This document shows positions 19,508-28,215 of a DNA stretch of 64,000 bases, one piece after another. The position numbers and the translations under genes were made by a program. Source of the stretch: Terrimonas ferruginea DSM 30193 (GTDB taxonomy: Bacteria > Bacteroidota > Bacteroidia > Chitinophagales > Chitinophagaceae); contig NZ_KE384400.1 in assembly GCF_000425585.1 (NCBI RefSeq), forward strand, positions 277,395 through 341,394, read 5' to 3'. Numbering within the stretch: position 1 is the stretch's first letter; the number at the start of each line of letters is the position of its first letter. The notes under the pieces are model-generated. The model was given only the letters and a program-made list of their open reading frames with translations. It was not told where the DNA came from and did not search any database.

Positions 19508-19826
19508 ACTGATTGAACAGAATTAAAGAGTAAAATAATACCGGTCAGTTTGCCAGTATATCCCGCCGGCTCTTTTAACAGAAGAAGGAGAATGGATCGA
19601 ATGGCAAACTTTCCGTTGTAATATTAAGCCGTTTTGTGCCGGTAGCTTTTTTATCCGGTTCTGGAAATTTTTTAATAATCCGCCGGATTGATAGAAAAAA
19701 TCAATCGAAACGGGTCCGCAATTTAAGAAAATACAAAAATTAATTCCCGATAACGTTACCGGCAACGCTACCGGGATTTCCGTAACCATCTTTATCCTAG
19801 CTTTATCGCCTGATGACTTTTGCCAT
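19508..19826. promoter_or_regulatory. Divergent promoter region of the uronate locus
   Basis: 319 bp between the SDR gene (leftward) and lacI (rightward), holding both operon promoters. Low-GC stretches flank a GC-richer operator at 19746-19775. A near-match to the -7 box (TAGCTTTA, 19798-19805) lies 21 bp before lacI. No clear box was found for the leftward operon. Confidence 0.6.
19746..19775. promoter_or_regulatory. Putative LacI-family operator
   Basis: A 30-bp imperfect palindrome: left half CCCGATAACGTTACC, right half GGCAACGCTACCGGG. 24 of 30 positions are symmetric and all mismatches are transitions. The core CGTTACC/GGCAACG is the size and style of LacI-family sites. It is 51 bp before the regulator's own start codon and in the shared promoter region, suiting repression of both operons until a uronate inducer binds. 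Confidence 0.72.
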
Positions 19827-20864
19827 ATGAACAAACCCGCTACAATCAAGGACATTGCCCGCCAGCTCAACATCTCTATTTCAACGGTATCGCGCGCGAT
19901 GCGCAACGCACCGGATGTAAATATCGAGACGCGCAAAGCGGTAATGGCGTTGTCCGAAGAACTCAACTATCAGCCGAACAAGCTCGCGCTGAGCCTTAAA
20001 CAGAAACAAACCCACAACATCGGTGTATTGGTTCCCAACCTGGATTATGTACTGGCCACGATGGTCAAAGGCATAGACGAAGTGGCGCTGGAAGCCGGTT
20101 ATACCGTGATGGTTTGCCAGAGTAATGAATCATTCGGACGTGAAATCGTTAACATGCGCCGCCTGCTCGACAGCCTGGTGGACGGTTTCATCATTTCCGT
20201 TTCGAGTGAAACAAAAGTGTTCGATCACTTTCGCAAAATCCAGGAAAAGCAAATGCCGATGGTCGTATTTGACCGCATGACGCCCTTCCTGCAGGCGCCG
20301 GGTGTACGTATCGACAACGAAGACGGCGGTTTTCAGGCTACCGAGCACCTGATCGAACAAGGTTATAAACGCATCGCCATTCTTGCCGGACCTAAAAATC
20401 TCGGTATCAGCAATGAAAGGCTCGACGGTTATTTGCGTGCCTTGAAAAAATACAAGATGAAACCGGACCAGGATCTCATCATCTATTGTGATTTCAATCA
20501 GCACTACGCTTACCTCGCCACGCAGGAATTGCTGCAGATGAAAAAAAGACCCGATGCCATTTTCACGATCAGCGACCGCATGGCCATCGGCGCCATGCTT
20601 GCCATCAAGGAAAAAGGATTGCGCATGCCGCAGGATATCGGACTTGTCGGCTTCAACAACGAACCGGTTGTGAGCCTGGTAACGCCCGGCATCAGTTCCG
20701 TGGATCAACCGGCCTTCGAACTCGGAAAGATCGCCGCCAAACTTTTTATCGAGACGATGCACAATGAAAGCGACATGAGTCACGTGGAAGAAGTGCTGAA
20801 AGTAAAACTGATCGTCCGCGAATCATCCCAACGAATTGTAACAAAAAATGGAAGAACTAAATAA
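19827..20864 (+). CDS. LacI-family transcriptional regulator of the uronate locus
   Basis: 345 aa. N-terminal LacI helix-turn-helix (ATIKDIARQLNISISTVSRA, about residues 4-23) and hinge region (NYQPNKLALSLKQKQTHNIG), then a periplasmic-binding-protein-like effector domain (IGVLVPNL, VVFDRM, DAIFTISDRMAIGAM, SSVDQPAFELGKIAA). It heads the rightward operon, with PL6 beginning only 7 bp after its stop, and faces the SDR-PL17 operon. Probable ligand is a breakdown product such as DEH, DKI or KDG; this is inferred from context. Probably autoregulated through 19746-19775. Confidence 0.93.
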   Translation: MNKPATIKDIARQLNISISTVSRAMRNAPDVNIETRKAVMALSEELNYQPNKLALSLKQKQTHNIGVLVPNLDYVLATMVKGIDEVALEAGYTVMVCQSNESFGREIVNMRRLLDSLVDGFIISVSSETKVFDHFRKIQEKQMPMVVFDRMTPFLQAPGVRIDNEDGGFQATEHLIEQGYKRIAILAGPKNLGISNERLDGYLRALKKYKMKPDQDLIIYCDFNQHYAYLATQELLQMKKRPDAIFTISDRMAIGAMLAIKEKGLRMPQDIGLVGFNNEPVVSLVTPGISSVDQPAFELGKIAAKLFIETMHNESDMSHVEEVLKVKLIVRESSQRIVTKNGRTK

Positions 20865-20871
20865 ACGAACT

Positions 20872-23160
20872 ATGATACGATTGTTGTCTGTCCTTACCGG
20901 TTTGTTAATGAGTGTTGCCCTGTATGCAGGAACCATCATTGTAAAAACGCCCGCTGAACTGAAAACCGCCGCTGACAAAGCGCAGCCCGGCGATGTGATC
21001 ATCCTGAAAAACGGTGAATGGAAAGATACCCGCCTTACGCTCAAATGTGAAGGCACTGAAAAACAACCGATCACTTTCAAAGCGGAAACAGCCGGTAAAG
21101 TACGCCTCACCGGCAACTCCTGGCTCAAGATCGGCGGTTCCTATATCATTGTCGATGGCTGGCTTTTTGAAAATGGCTTTGCAGGCAGCAACCCGGTGAT
21201 CGATTTCCGCGCCAACAAAAACACGGTGGCCAATAACTGCCGCGTAACCAACACGGTGATCAACGACTTCAACAATCCCCGCCGCATGGACGAGAACTAC
21301 TGGATCTCTTTCTCCGGAAAAAACAACCGTCTCGACCATTGCAGCTTCCGCGACAAGAAGAACATGGGCGTATTGCTGGCCGTCATTCTCGATGACGACC
21401 GCAGCCGCGAAAACCATCACTCCATCGATCACAACCATTTCGGCCGCCGCCCGCCACTGGGCTCCAATTCCGGCGAGATCATCCGTGTCGGCGTTTCACA
21501 ACACTGCCAGTTCAATTCCAACACACAAATCACCGACAACTATTTTGAATACTGTGATGGCGAAACGGAAATCGTTTCCATCAAGTCCGGCGGCAACGTG
21601 GTACGCGGCAATGTTTTCAAAGAATCACAGGGAAGCGTGGTATTGCGCCACGGCGATAACAATACCGTTACCGATAATTTGTTCCTGGGAAATGGCAAGC
21701 CCGGAACCGGTGGTGTGCGCGTGATCAACAAAGGTCAATGGGTGGTGAACAATTATTTCTATCAATGCCGCGGTGTCGATTTCCGCTCACCGCTTTCTGT
21801 GATGAACGGCATTCCCAACTCACCGGCACACCGGTATGTGCAGGTGACCGACGCGGTGATCGCCAACAACACATTTATCGATTGCACACCCGCTTCTTTC
21901 TGTGAAGGCAGCGATGCCGAAAGAACATTGCCACCTGACAATGTATGGCTGGTCAACAATATTTTTTACAATAACACTGACTCGCTTATTTACCGCGCAT
22001 TCGACGCCACGAATGGTTTCAATTTCGCCGGCAATACCGTCAATAAAAATGTAAAACAGGAAGTCGACAACGGCTTTGCCAAAACACCCTTCAACGGGAA
22101 GAGCTATGCGTTGTATGCATTGCCCTTACCGGCGATGAACCAGATGGCTACGTTGAGCGATTCGCTGCAGCAGGTGGCCAGCCAGCGTTTGGGTCACCCA
22201 CTCTCCGAGCAGGTTGGTTTCAGAGACGGCGGATTGATTCAGCAATTGCGTAAAAACATTGCCACCTGTGGCGCGCCGTGGATCAAAATCAACGCAACCG
22301 GCAAGCAGCCTGCTGCCATTACGGTCAATTGCCGCACGGCCGATGATGTGTACAAAGCATTGGAAAAAAATCGCCCTGTAATTATAAAACTGACCGGCAA
22401 ACAATACGATCTTACGCGTCCGTTTGTGATCGGCAGCTACGCACGTTTCACCGCCGGCGCCAATCAGTTTGTCAATATCACTACACCGGCAGGCCAACGC
22501 AGCGCTTTTGAAATTGCTGGCAATGGTCATCTTGTGTTGCAGCAGATCCGCCTCGATGGCGCGGGCGTAAAAGCTACTCATTTCATTGCCAGCAATCACG
22601 AAGGCAGTGCACAACATTACAACCTCGAAATCCGCAACAGCGCGGTACGCAATCTTTCGGATGCCAATGGCTGTACCAGCATTTTCTATGCCTATAAATC
22701 GATGCTGGCCGACAGTTTCGTGGTGCGTAACAGTGTTTTCTCCAACAACCAGTGCCGCGGCTTCATCATGGATGAAGAGAAAGACGATAAAGGCTACTAC
22801 AATGCGGAAAAGATTACCATTTCCCAGAATATATTTGAAAAACAACGCGGCATCCTGCTGCAGGTATACCGTGGCGGCAACGATGAAAGCACGCTCGGGC
22901 CGCAACTGACCTTCAGCCGCAACAGCATTACGGATTGCAAAGCGCCGGACAACGCGCCTTTATTTGTGTTCACAGGCGTGCAGATAACCGATATCTTTGC
23001 CAACCAATTTACCAATGCCAACCCTTCGGCAACGCTGATCAGCTATAAGGATATTGTAAGAGCGCGTCACCGTTTCGCACAGAACAATCTCACCGGATCC
23101 GGCGAATTGCAGAAGAATGGCTTTGTCACCGAAACCAATAACACGATCAATTCACATTAA
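20872..23160 (+). CDS. PL6 family two-domain alginate lyase
   Basis: 762 aa from ATG at 20872, which gives a proper signal peptide (MIRLLSVLTGLLMSVALYA-G); an earlier in-frame ATG at 20848 overlaps lacI. The N-terminal parallel beta-helix has the PL6 catalytic pair: Lys238 in EIVSIKSGGN and Arg259 in VVLRHGDNN, 21 residues apart as in AlyGC (K220/R241). A second beta-helix domain fills the C-terminal half (from about residue 480, VNCRTADDVYKALEKNRP), as in two-domain PL6 exolyases. It cleaves alginate (G- or M-type not predictable) outside the cytoplasm. kduI starts 10 bp downstream. Confidence 0.94.
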   Translation: MIRLLSVLTGLLMSVALYAGTIIVKTPAELKTAADKAQPGDVIILKNGEWKDTRLTLKCEGTEKQPITFKAETAGKVRLTGNSWLKIGGSYIIVDGWLFENGFAGSNPVIDFRANKNTVANNCRVTNTVINDFNNPRRMDENYWISFSGKNNRLDHCSFRDKKNMGVLLAVILDDDRSRENHHSIDHNHFGRRPPLGSNSGEIIRVGVSQHCQFNSNTQITDNYFEYCDGETEIVSIKSGGNVVRGNVFKESQGSVVLRHGDNNTVTDNLFLGNGKPGTGGVRVINKGQWVVNNYFYQCRGVDFRSPLSVMNGIPNSPAHRYVQVTDAVIANNTFIDCTPASFCEGSDAERTLPPDNVWLVNNIFYNNTDSLIYRAFDATNGFNFAGNTVNKNVKQEVDNGFAKTPFNGKSYALYALPLPAMNQMATLSDSLQQVASQRLGHPLSEQVGFRDGGLIQQLRKNIATCGAPWIKINATGKQPAAITVNCRTADDVYKALEKNRPVIIKLTGKQYDLTRPFVIGSYARFTAGANQFVNITTPAGQRSAFEIAGNGHLVLQQIRLDGAGVKATHFIASNHEGSAQHYNLEIRNSAVRNLSDANGCTSIFYAYKSMLADSFVVRNSVFSNNQCRGFIMDEEKDDKGYYNAEKITISQNIFEKQRGILLQVYRGGNDESTLGPQLTFSRNSITDCKAPDNAPLFVFTGVQITDIFANQFTNANPSATLISYKDIVRARHRFAQNNLTGSGELQKNGFVTETNNTINSH

Positions 23161-23170
23161 AAAAAATAGC

Positions 23171-24001
23171 ATGAAGATTATTCACCAGGTACATCCCGAA
23201 GATTTTGTCCGTTATACCACGCAGCAGATACGCGACCGTTTCCTGCTGGAAAGCCTGGTGGTAGCCGACAAAATCGAATGTGCCTATACGCATTACGATC
23301 GCATGATCGTGGGAGCAGCTTATCCCGTTAAAGGTTCTCTCAAGCTTGGCACTTATGACCAATTGAAATCAGAAAACTTCCTCGACCGCCGCGAGATCGG
23401 CATCATCAACATTGCCGGCAATGGCCGCATCACAGTTGATGGCGAAGCCTACGATCTGGAAAAACAGGATTGTCTTTATATTGGCAAAGGCAAAAAAAAC
23501 ATCACATTCGAAAGCGCAGCAGCAGACGCACCGGCGAAGTTCATCTTCTTCTCCTGCCCTGCTCATAAAGAATGTCCCACACGCCTGATGAAACCTGCCG
23601 AAGCATTGCCAGCCGAACTGGGAAGCCTCGACAATAACAACCACCGCACGATCAACAAATACATCCATATGGATGGCATCGAAAGCTGCCAGCTGGTATT
23701 GGGTGTAACCACTTTCAAAAAAGGAAGTATCTGGAATACGATGCCCGCGCATCTCCACGACCGCAGAATGGAATCTTATTTCTACTTCGATCTGCCCGAA
23801 GGTCAGCGTATCATCCACTTCATGGGACAGCCGCATGAAACGCGCCACATTTTCCTGAACAACGAACAGGCCATCCTGTCGCCAAGCTGGAGCATCCACA
23901 GCGGCACCGCTACGGCCAGCTATTCATTTATCTGGGCAATGGCCGGCGAGAACATGGCCTTTACAGACATGGACCCCGTAAATGTGCAGGAACTTCAATA
24001 A
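23171..24001 (+). CDS. kduI: 5-keto-4-deoxyuronate isomerase KduI
   Basis: 276 aa from ATG at 23171 (MKIIHQVHPEDFVRYTTQQI), matching E. coli KduI in length and N-terminus. Cupin-type Zn site AHLHDRRMES (His, His, Glu) and a later SWSIHSG histidine are present, as are ERFLLE-like RDRFLLESL and HIFLNNEQAILSPSW. KduI converts 5-keto-4-deoxyuronate (from 4,5-unsaturated GalA or GlcA units) to 2,5-diketo-3-deoxygluconate in the cytoplasm. A longer frame from 23117 overlaps PL6 and is not needed. Its pairing with KduD is standard, but its presence in an alginate-type locus suggests a second kind of uronan is used as well. Confidence 0.96.
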   Translation: MKIIHQVHPEDFVRYTTQQIRDRFLLESLVVADKIECAYTHYDRMIVGAAYPVKGSLKLGTYDQLKSENFLDRREIGIINIAGNGRITVDGEAYDLEKQDCLYIGKGKKNITFESAAADAPAKFIFFSCPAHKECPTRLMKPAEALPAELGSLDNNNHRTINKYIHMDGIESCQLVLGVTTFKKGSIWNTMPAHLHDRRMESYFYFDLPEGQRIIHFMGQPHETRHIFLNNEQAILSPSWSIHSGTATASYSFIWAMAGENMAFTDMDPVNVQELQ

Positions 24002-24033
24002 ACAATCATCCATCTTTTATAAAAAAAGAAAAC

Positions 24034-24795
24034 ATGCTCAATTTCCGCGTAGATGGTAAACTGGCCCTCGTAACAGGCAGCAGCCGGGGCATTGGATTGG
24101 CGATCGCTACAGCGCTCGCAGAATCGGGAGCCGATATCATTGGTGTAAGCAGCAAGCTGGAACCCGCAGGTTCCGCATTGGAGAAGGCCGTAACCGGTGC
24201 AGGACGTAAGTTCTACGCTTACCAGGCCGATCTCAGCAGCCGCGAATCGCTGTATACATTTATTGAAAAAGTAAAAGCCGATCATCCGCGCATCGACATT
24301 CTCATCAACAATGCCGGGCATATCATGCGCGCGCCGGTGGCCGAACACCCTGATGAATATTGGGACACGATCATCAACATCAACCTCAATGCACAATTCA
24401 TTCTCACACGTGAAATAGGCAAACGCATGGTGGAACAAGGCGCAGGAAAAATCGTATTTACCTGCTCATTGCTTTCCTTCCAGGGCGGGATCAATGTGCC
24501 GGGTTATGCAGCGAGCAAAGGTGCGGTATCCTCACTGCTGAAAGCCTTCTCCAATGAATGGGCCAAATCAGGCGTCAACATCAATGGTGTGGCTCCGGGA
24601 TATATTGCCACAGACAATACGGCGCAGCTCCGTGCGGATGAAGAGCGCAATGCAGCCATCCTCGCACGTATCCCAGCCAACCGCTGGGGCACACCCGAAG
24701 ACATGGCCGGAGCATTTGTATTCCTGAGCTCTCCCGCATCAGATTATATGAATGGTTCCATTATTACCGTAGATGGCGGATGGATGGGCAGATAA
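24034..24795 (+). CDS. kduD: 2-dehydro-3-deoxy-D-gluconate 5-dehydrogenase KduD
   Basis: 253 aa, classical SDR: TGSSRGIG at residues 14-21, NNAGH, active-site YAASK preceded by FTCSLLSFQGG, and the KduD-like APGYIATDNTAQLRADEERNAAILARIPANRWG, ending VDGGWMGR. It reduces 2,5-diketo-3-deoxygluconate (the KduI product) to 2-keto-3-deoxygluconate using NADH. Starts 32 bp after kduI and ends the rightward operon. KDG kinase and aldolase are not in this window and must be encoded elsewhere. Confidence 0.95.
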   Translation: MLNFRVDGKLALVTGSSRGIGLAIATALAESGADIIGVSSKLEPAGSALEKAVTGAGRKFYAYQADLSSRESLYTFIEKVKADHPRIDILINNAGHIMRAPVAEHPDEYWDTIININLNAQFILTREIGKRMVEQGAGKIVFTCSLLSFQGGINVPGYAASKGAVSSLLKAFSNEWAKSGVNINGVAPGYIATDNTAQLRADEERNAAILARIPANRWGTPEDMAGAFVFLSSPASDYMNGSIITVDGGWMGR

Positions 24796-24802
24796 TACAA
24801 AT

Positions 24803-24834
24803 GTGAAAATTTGAAAGTCTGAAAATTTGAAAAT
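24803..24834 (+). repeat. Degenerate tandem octamers after kduD
   Basis: Four imperfect copies of an 8-mer: GTGAAAAT, TTGAAAGT, CTGAAAAT, TTGAAAAT, starting 8 bp past the kduD stop. One of several 7-8-mer tracts that follow stop codons in this window. Confidence 0.75.
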
Positions 24835-24953
24835 GAAATACAAGAGAGGCTTTTGATCCGGACATCTGCACTGGCGTACATAGATAGTAGATCCAAGAGG
24901 CGAAAGCCGTCAGACAAAAAATATTTTGAATTTTTACTTTTGAATTTTGAATT

Positions 24954-24981
24954 AATAAAGCCCCGCAAACGGGGCTTTATT
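24954..24981. terminator. Bidirectional terminator between kduD and the convergent operon
   Basis: Perfect 12-bp stem AATAAAGCCCCG / CGGGGCTTTATT with loop CAAA. Both arms end in A/T-rich runs, so it can terminate the rightward kdu operon and the leftward T9SS operon (stop at 25003). Confidence 0.88.
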
Positions 24982-25002
24982 TGTTGTTAAAGGTACCTGC
25001 TA

Positions 25003-26349
25003 TTACTCTTTAACAAACTTGAGGGATTCCAAACCTCCTCCATCGTAAAAAATCTTTAACACATAAACGCCTGCTCCAAACTGATCAACCGGTATACGTA
25101 CCAGGGAATTGCCGGCCGACTCCTGTTTGCGCAGCAACAGAAAACCTGCCGCATTGTATAATGCTAAATGCGCGGCACGTTTGCCTTGCGGTATCGCAAC
25201 ATAAAGCGTATGCTTTACCGGGTTGGGCGCAATACTTGCCGCCTTCAATCCCGACAAATTCATCAGTGATATAACATTGGAATAAGTAAACCGGTTATCG
25301 TCGTCGGTCTGACGGATACGGTAATAGTTCATGCCAGGGTCAGGTTGTGTATGTGTAAACTGATAATAACTGGTTTGCTGGCTATTTCCGGCAGCGGGCA
25401 ATTTGCCCACTGCGCGGAAAGCCCGTCCGTCCGTGCTATGCTCGATAAAAAAGCTATCTGTCTGCGACTCCGATGCGGTTGCCCAATCGATCTTTGCGCC
25501 TTCCGTTTTCATTTCTCCACGTACATACAACCAGGTTAATGGCAATGGTGTGCCGTAGTTGAAAGGCATCCAGGCATTGAGACTCCACGGGTTGCTGCGG
25601 CTGCGAAGATGGATAACATGTGGCCCCTGGCTAATAGCAGCCAATGGCACCTGGAAGGAGATATTGGCCACATCCGTTCCGGAAGTAAAGCTCACCAGCC
25701 TGCCATTTCCGTATCCCGGGTCATTGTCTATGTAATATTCAATATCCGATAAAGGTTGCAGAGGTCCGGCGGAAGGATAAGACGTCATTTGCGTATTATC
25801 AAAATAGAAAATACCGGTAAGGCTCCATTGCCCTGCCTCATCACGGGTACGTACATACAACTGATGAATACCCGGAGCTGCTTCGGCAAGATTGATGACC
25901 ACGGGATGCGCCTGCAAATCAGTTGTGGCAGGCAGTGCAACCGGAATACCATTACCGAAACCGGGATCATTGTCCAGGAAATATTCCATTTCCCTGATGG
26001 GCGCCGCCGTTGCGGCTACAGGATAATCTTTTACTGAAATATTGCTGAACACAAACGTGGACGTCAAACTCCAATGTCCTGCATCATCCTTAGTACGTAC
26101 ATAGAGACGGTGCACACCGTCACGCAATCCGGTAAGGTCTACCGGTACTGTCAAAGATGCCACATCCGTAAGAGCAGGCAACGAAATACTCCTGCCACTG
26201 CCAAGTCCCGGGTCCTCATCGAAAAAATATTCGGCTTGTTGCAGCATGGGTCTTGTTCCGGATACGGGATAACCTGGTTGTGCCGCCGCAAACAATATCA
26301 TCAACAGGGAAGCGCCTGCTAATACATTTCTTTTAAACACATTTCTCAT
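25003..26349 (-). CDS. T9SS surface protein with three D-P-G repeats
   Basis: 448 aa. After a signal peptide, three repeats of about 80-90 residues (roughly 33-105, 117-190, 200-265) share the pattern EYFxDxDPGxGxG, then a hydrophobic strand and GxHxLYVRTxDxxGxWSL. A fibronectin-like segment follows (WATASESQTDSFFIEHSTDG). Last comes a T9SS type A sorting domain (APNPVKHTLYVAIPQGKRAA, VYVLKIFYDGG). The repeats look like beta-sandwich modules; the acidic DxDPG motif could bind calcium. Last gene of a four-gene exported-protein operon, 4 bp after the beta-helix gene. Function unknown. Confidence 0.8.
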   Translation of the reverse strand: MRNVFKRNVLAGASLLMILFAAAQPGYPVSGTRPMLQQAEYFFDEDPGLGSGRSISLPALTDVASLTVPVDLTGLRDGVHRLYVRTKDDAGHWSLTSTFVFSNISVKDYPVAATAAPIREMEYFLDNDPGFGNGIPVALPATTDLQAHPVVINLAEAAPGIHQLYVRTRDEAGQWSLTGIFYFDNTQMTSYPSAGPLQPLSDIEYYIDNDPGYGNGRLVSFTSGTDVANISFQVPLAAISQGPHVIHLRSRSNPWSLNAWMPFNYGTPLPLTWLYVRGEMKTEGAKIDWATASESQTDSFFIEHSTDGRAFRAVGKLPAAGNSQQTSYYQFTHTQPDPGMNYYRIRQTDDDNRFTYSNVISLMNLSGLKAASIAPNPVKHTLYVAIPQGKRAAHLALYNAAGFLLLRKQESAGNSLVRIPVDQFGAGVYVLKIFYDGGGLESLKFVKE

Positions 26350-26353
26350 AACA

Positions 26354-27370
26354 TCAATTGTTGGAGCGGGTGCTCAGGGTTACAGTCATGGAGGTGGCAG
26401 AGGATGGTACGTTTGCGGGTACACTCATAGCATACACAGATGGTATCTGGGGAATGCCACTCAACCGGTACGGATCGCCCGTACCAAAAGCGCCGATATC
26501 AGGTGTAACGCCATTGACCGGTTCACCCGCGCCGCGTGCGGGAGAAGTAGCGGTCAACTGATAGCGCGCATCAGCCGATCCGGTATTGACAAATACATCC
26601 GCCAACGACCGGCCAACGATATTGAAAGCACTTGCCGGCAGGGCAGCTAATATAGGCGCGCTGCTGTATTGCGACATATTATACCGCACTGTGCAGTTCA
26701 CAAAGACCGGCGCATTGATGTTTGCAAAATAATTGTTGCTCACATAGGCGTCCGCAATCCTGTTAAGACCCAGGAAAATATTATTGCGGAAAAGCATATT
26801 GAGTCCTCCACCAAAATTGGTATTCTGTGTAACGATATTATTGCGAAATACAAGCCCGTCGAGCATAAAACCCGTGGAGAACGTTACATAATTAAGCATA
26901 TTCTGCGATATCTCCCATCCGGTCATGCGCGTGTTGGGGATCGCCGTGCCGGTAGAATAAACCGAAAGTGAACAACGCGCTATTTTAATATTGTCCACCG
27001 ATGACCCCGCATAGATCTGGTTTAAGCGCAGGCCATAAAACTGACTCCCCGATGCAAGTGAATCCAGTGTAATGGAATTGATAGTAGCCATCAGCGTAAG
27101 TACCTGCAGGCCGGAGTTTTCATTGAGCAAATAACCCGGACCAAAAAAGATCAACCGTTTAGTGAGCGATGTGGAAACCGAATAATTATCTGCAGAGCCT
27201 TCAACATAAACGGTATCGCCATCAGATACATGTCCGTTTTGAATTAACTCGTTCAGCGTTTTAAAATCAGCCTGTATCCCCGCTGTATTGTTGACGCGCC
27301 ACACCATTGCATTGACGGGAAGAAAACCTGCTGCCAGCAGACAGGCGATGAAAAAAAGTTTAAAGTGCAT
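26354..27370 (-). CDS. Exported right-handed beta-helix protein
   Basis: 338 aa with signal peptide (LFFIACLLAAGFLPVNA-M). The opening VNNTAGIQADFKTLNELIQN and DGDTVYVEGSADNYSV is the standard start of pectate-lyase-like beta-helix proteins. Rungs such as LDGLVFRNNIVTQNT and LNMLFRNNIFLGLNRIAD follow, and DIGAFGTGDPY marks the end of the helix. No lyase catalytic residues were recognised. The 4-bp spacing to the downstream T9SS gene implies cotranscription. Probably a surface or periplasmic structural or binding protein of the same unknown system. Confidence 0.78.
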   Translation of the reverse strand: MHFKLFFIACLLAAGFLPVNAMVWRVNNTAGIQADFKTLNELIQNGHVSDGDTVYVEGSADNYSVSTSLTKRLIFFGPGYLLNENSGLQVLTLMATINSITLDSLASGSQFYGLRLNQIYAGSSVDNIKIARCSLSVYSTGTAIPNTRMTGWEISQNMLNYVTFSTGFMLDGLVFRNNIVTQNTNFGGGLNMLFRNNIFLGLNRIADAYVSNNYFANINAPVFVNCTVRYNMSQYSSAPILAALPASAFNIVGRSLADVFVNTGSADARYQLTATSPARGAGEPVNGVTPDIGAFGTGDPYRLSGIPQIPSVYAMSVPANVPSSATSMTVTLSTRSNN

Positions 27371-27404
27371 GTTGTTTATCTTTTAATTAATTAGCTTAAT
27401 GGAA

Positions 27405-28190
27405 TTATCTATATGCCTTCAGTGCATTGCGGAGACAGTTCAGTTGTTTCCTGGTGACGCCATATCGGTCCGTCACGGCCCACACAGCGTCGCCTATTTT
27501 GGAATATATTTTTTGCCATTCCGGTTCTATGTAGTCCTCCGCAAATACATCCCACGGATTGCGATGCCTGGTCAACCGCAAACCAGGAAGATCGCGAAAC
27601 TCTTCAAGCAATTTAAGCAGCGAAGGATCTGTGGTTACTACGTATTGATTATACATATCCCTGCCGATCGGGTAATTGCGCGTGTCGGCGTCGAAATTTT
27701 CTTCCCAGGGAAATCCGCGGCGCTCGTTCAGACAAGCCACGCCTAAGTATATGGTCGTTGTATCGCGCCCACCGCCGCCATTGATGGTGGGTGGCACCGG
27801 CACCATAAAACGCGTAATGTTCAACCCGTTCTGCAAGCGTCCTTCTTCCGTACTCACCACAATAAGCCCCGCCGGAAATTCAACATTTACCGTACCACCT
27901 CCAACGCGCTCGTTCACAAAACTGATATCCGCATAAAAAGAATTGGAAGCGCCATACAGGTTATCCGGTGAAGGGTTAAAGCGATAATGCGGGCGCCGTA
28001 CAATGCGGATGCCGTCGGGCAATACCCACGCATTGCCAACCGGATCACCATCCCTACCGCCGATGCCGGGTTGATTCGAAGAAGGAGCAATCACAATTTC
28101 AAAATCATCTTTATTTTCGGGGGACTTATCGCAGCCTGTAAGGCACAGCATCCCTCCAATGGCCAGCAGCCAGTATTGCAGAAATTTCAT
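27405..28190 (-). CDS. Lipoprotein of unknown function
   Basis: 261 aa from ATG at 28190, which gives lipoprotein signal LLAIGGMLCLTGC-DK; a longer frame from 28247 overlaps the upstream gene. The body has predicted beta-rich segments (GNAWVLPDGIRIVRRPHY, GGGTVNVEFPAGLIVVSTEEGR) and an uncommon glycine-rich stretch (PPTINGGGGRDTTTIYLG). The helical C-terminus reads KIGDAVWAVTDRYGVTRKQLNCLRNALKAYR. No family recognised. Second gene of the exported-protein operon. Confidence 0.75.
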   Translation of the reverse strand: MKFLQYWLLAIGGMLCLTGCDKSPENKDDFEIVIAPSSNQPGIGGRDGDPVGNAWVLPDGIRIVRRPHYRFNPSPDNLYGASNSFYADISFVNERVGGGTVNVEFPAGLIVVSTEEGRLQNGLNITRFMVPVPPTINGGGGRDTTTIYLGVACLNERRGFPWEENFDADTRNYPIGRDMYNQYVVTTDPSLLKLLEEFRDLPGLRLTRHRNPWDVFAEDYIEPEWQKIYSKIGDAVWAVTDRYGVTRKQLNCLRNALKAYR

Positions 28191-28215
28191 ACTTATTTTT
28201 TGGGAGAAGAAAAGA

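Noticed and set aside
23117-23170. Upstream start for KduI
   Set aside because: The extra 18 residues overlap PL6 and are absent from known KduI; ATG 23171 matches the family.
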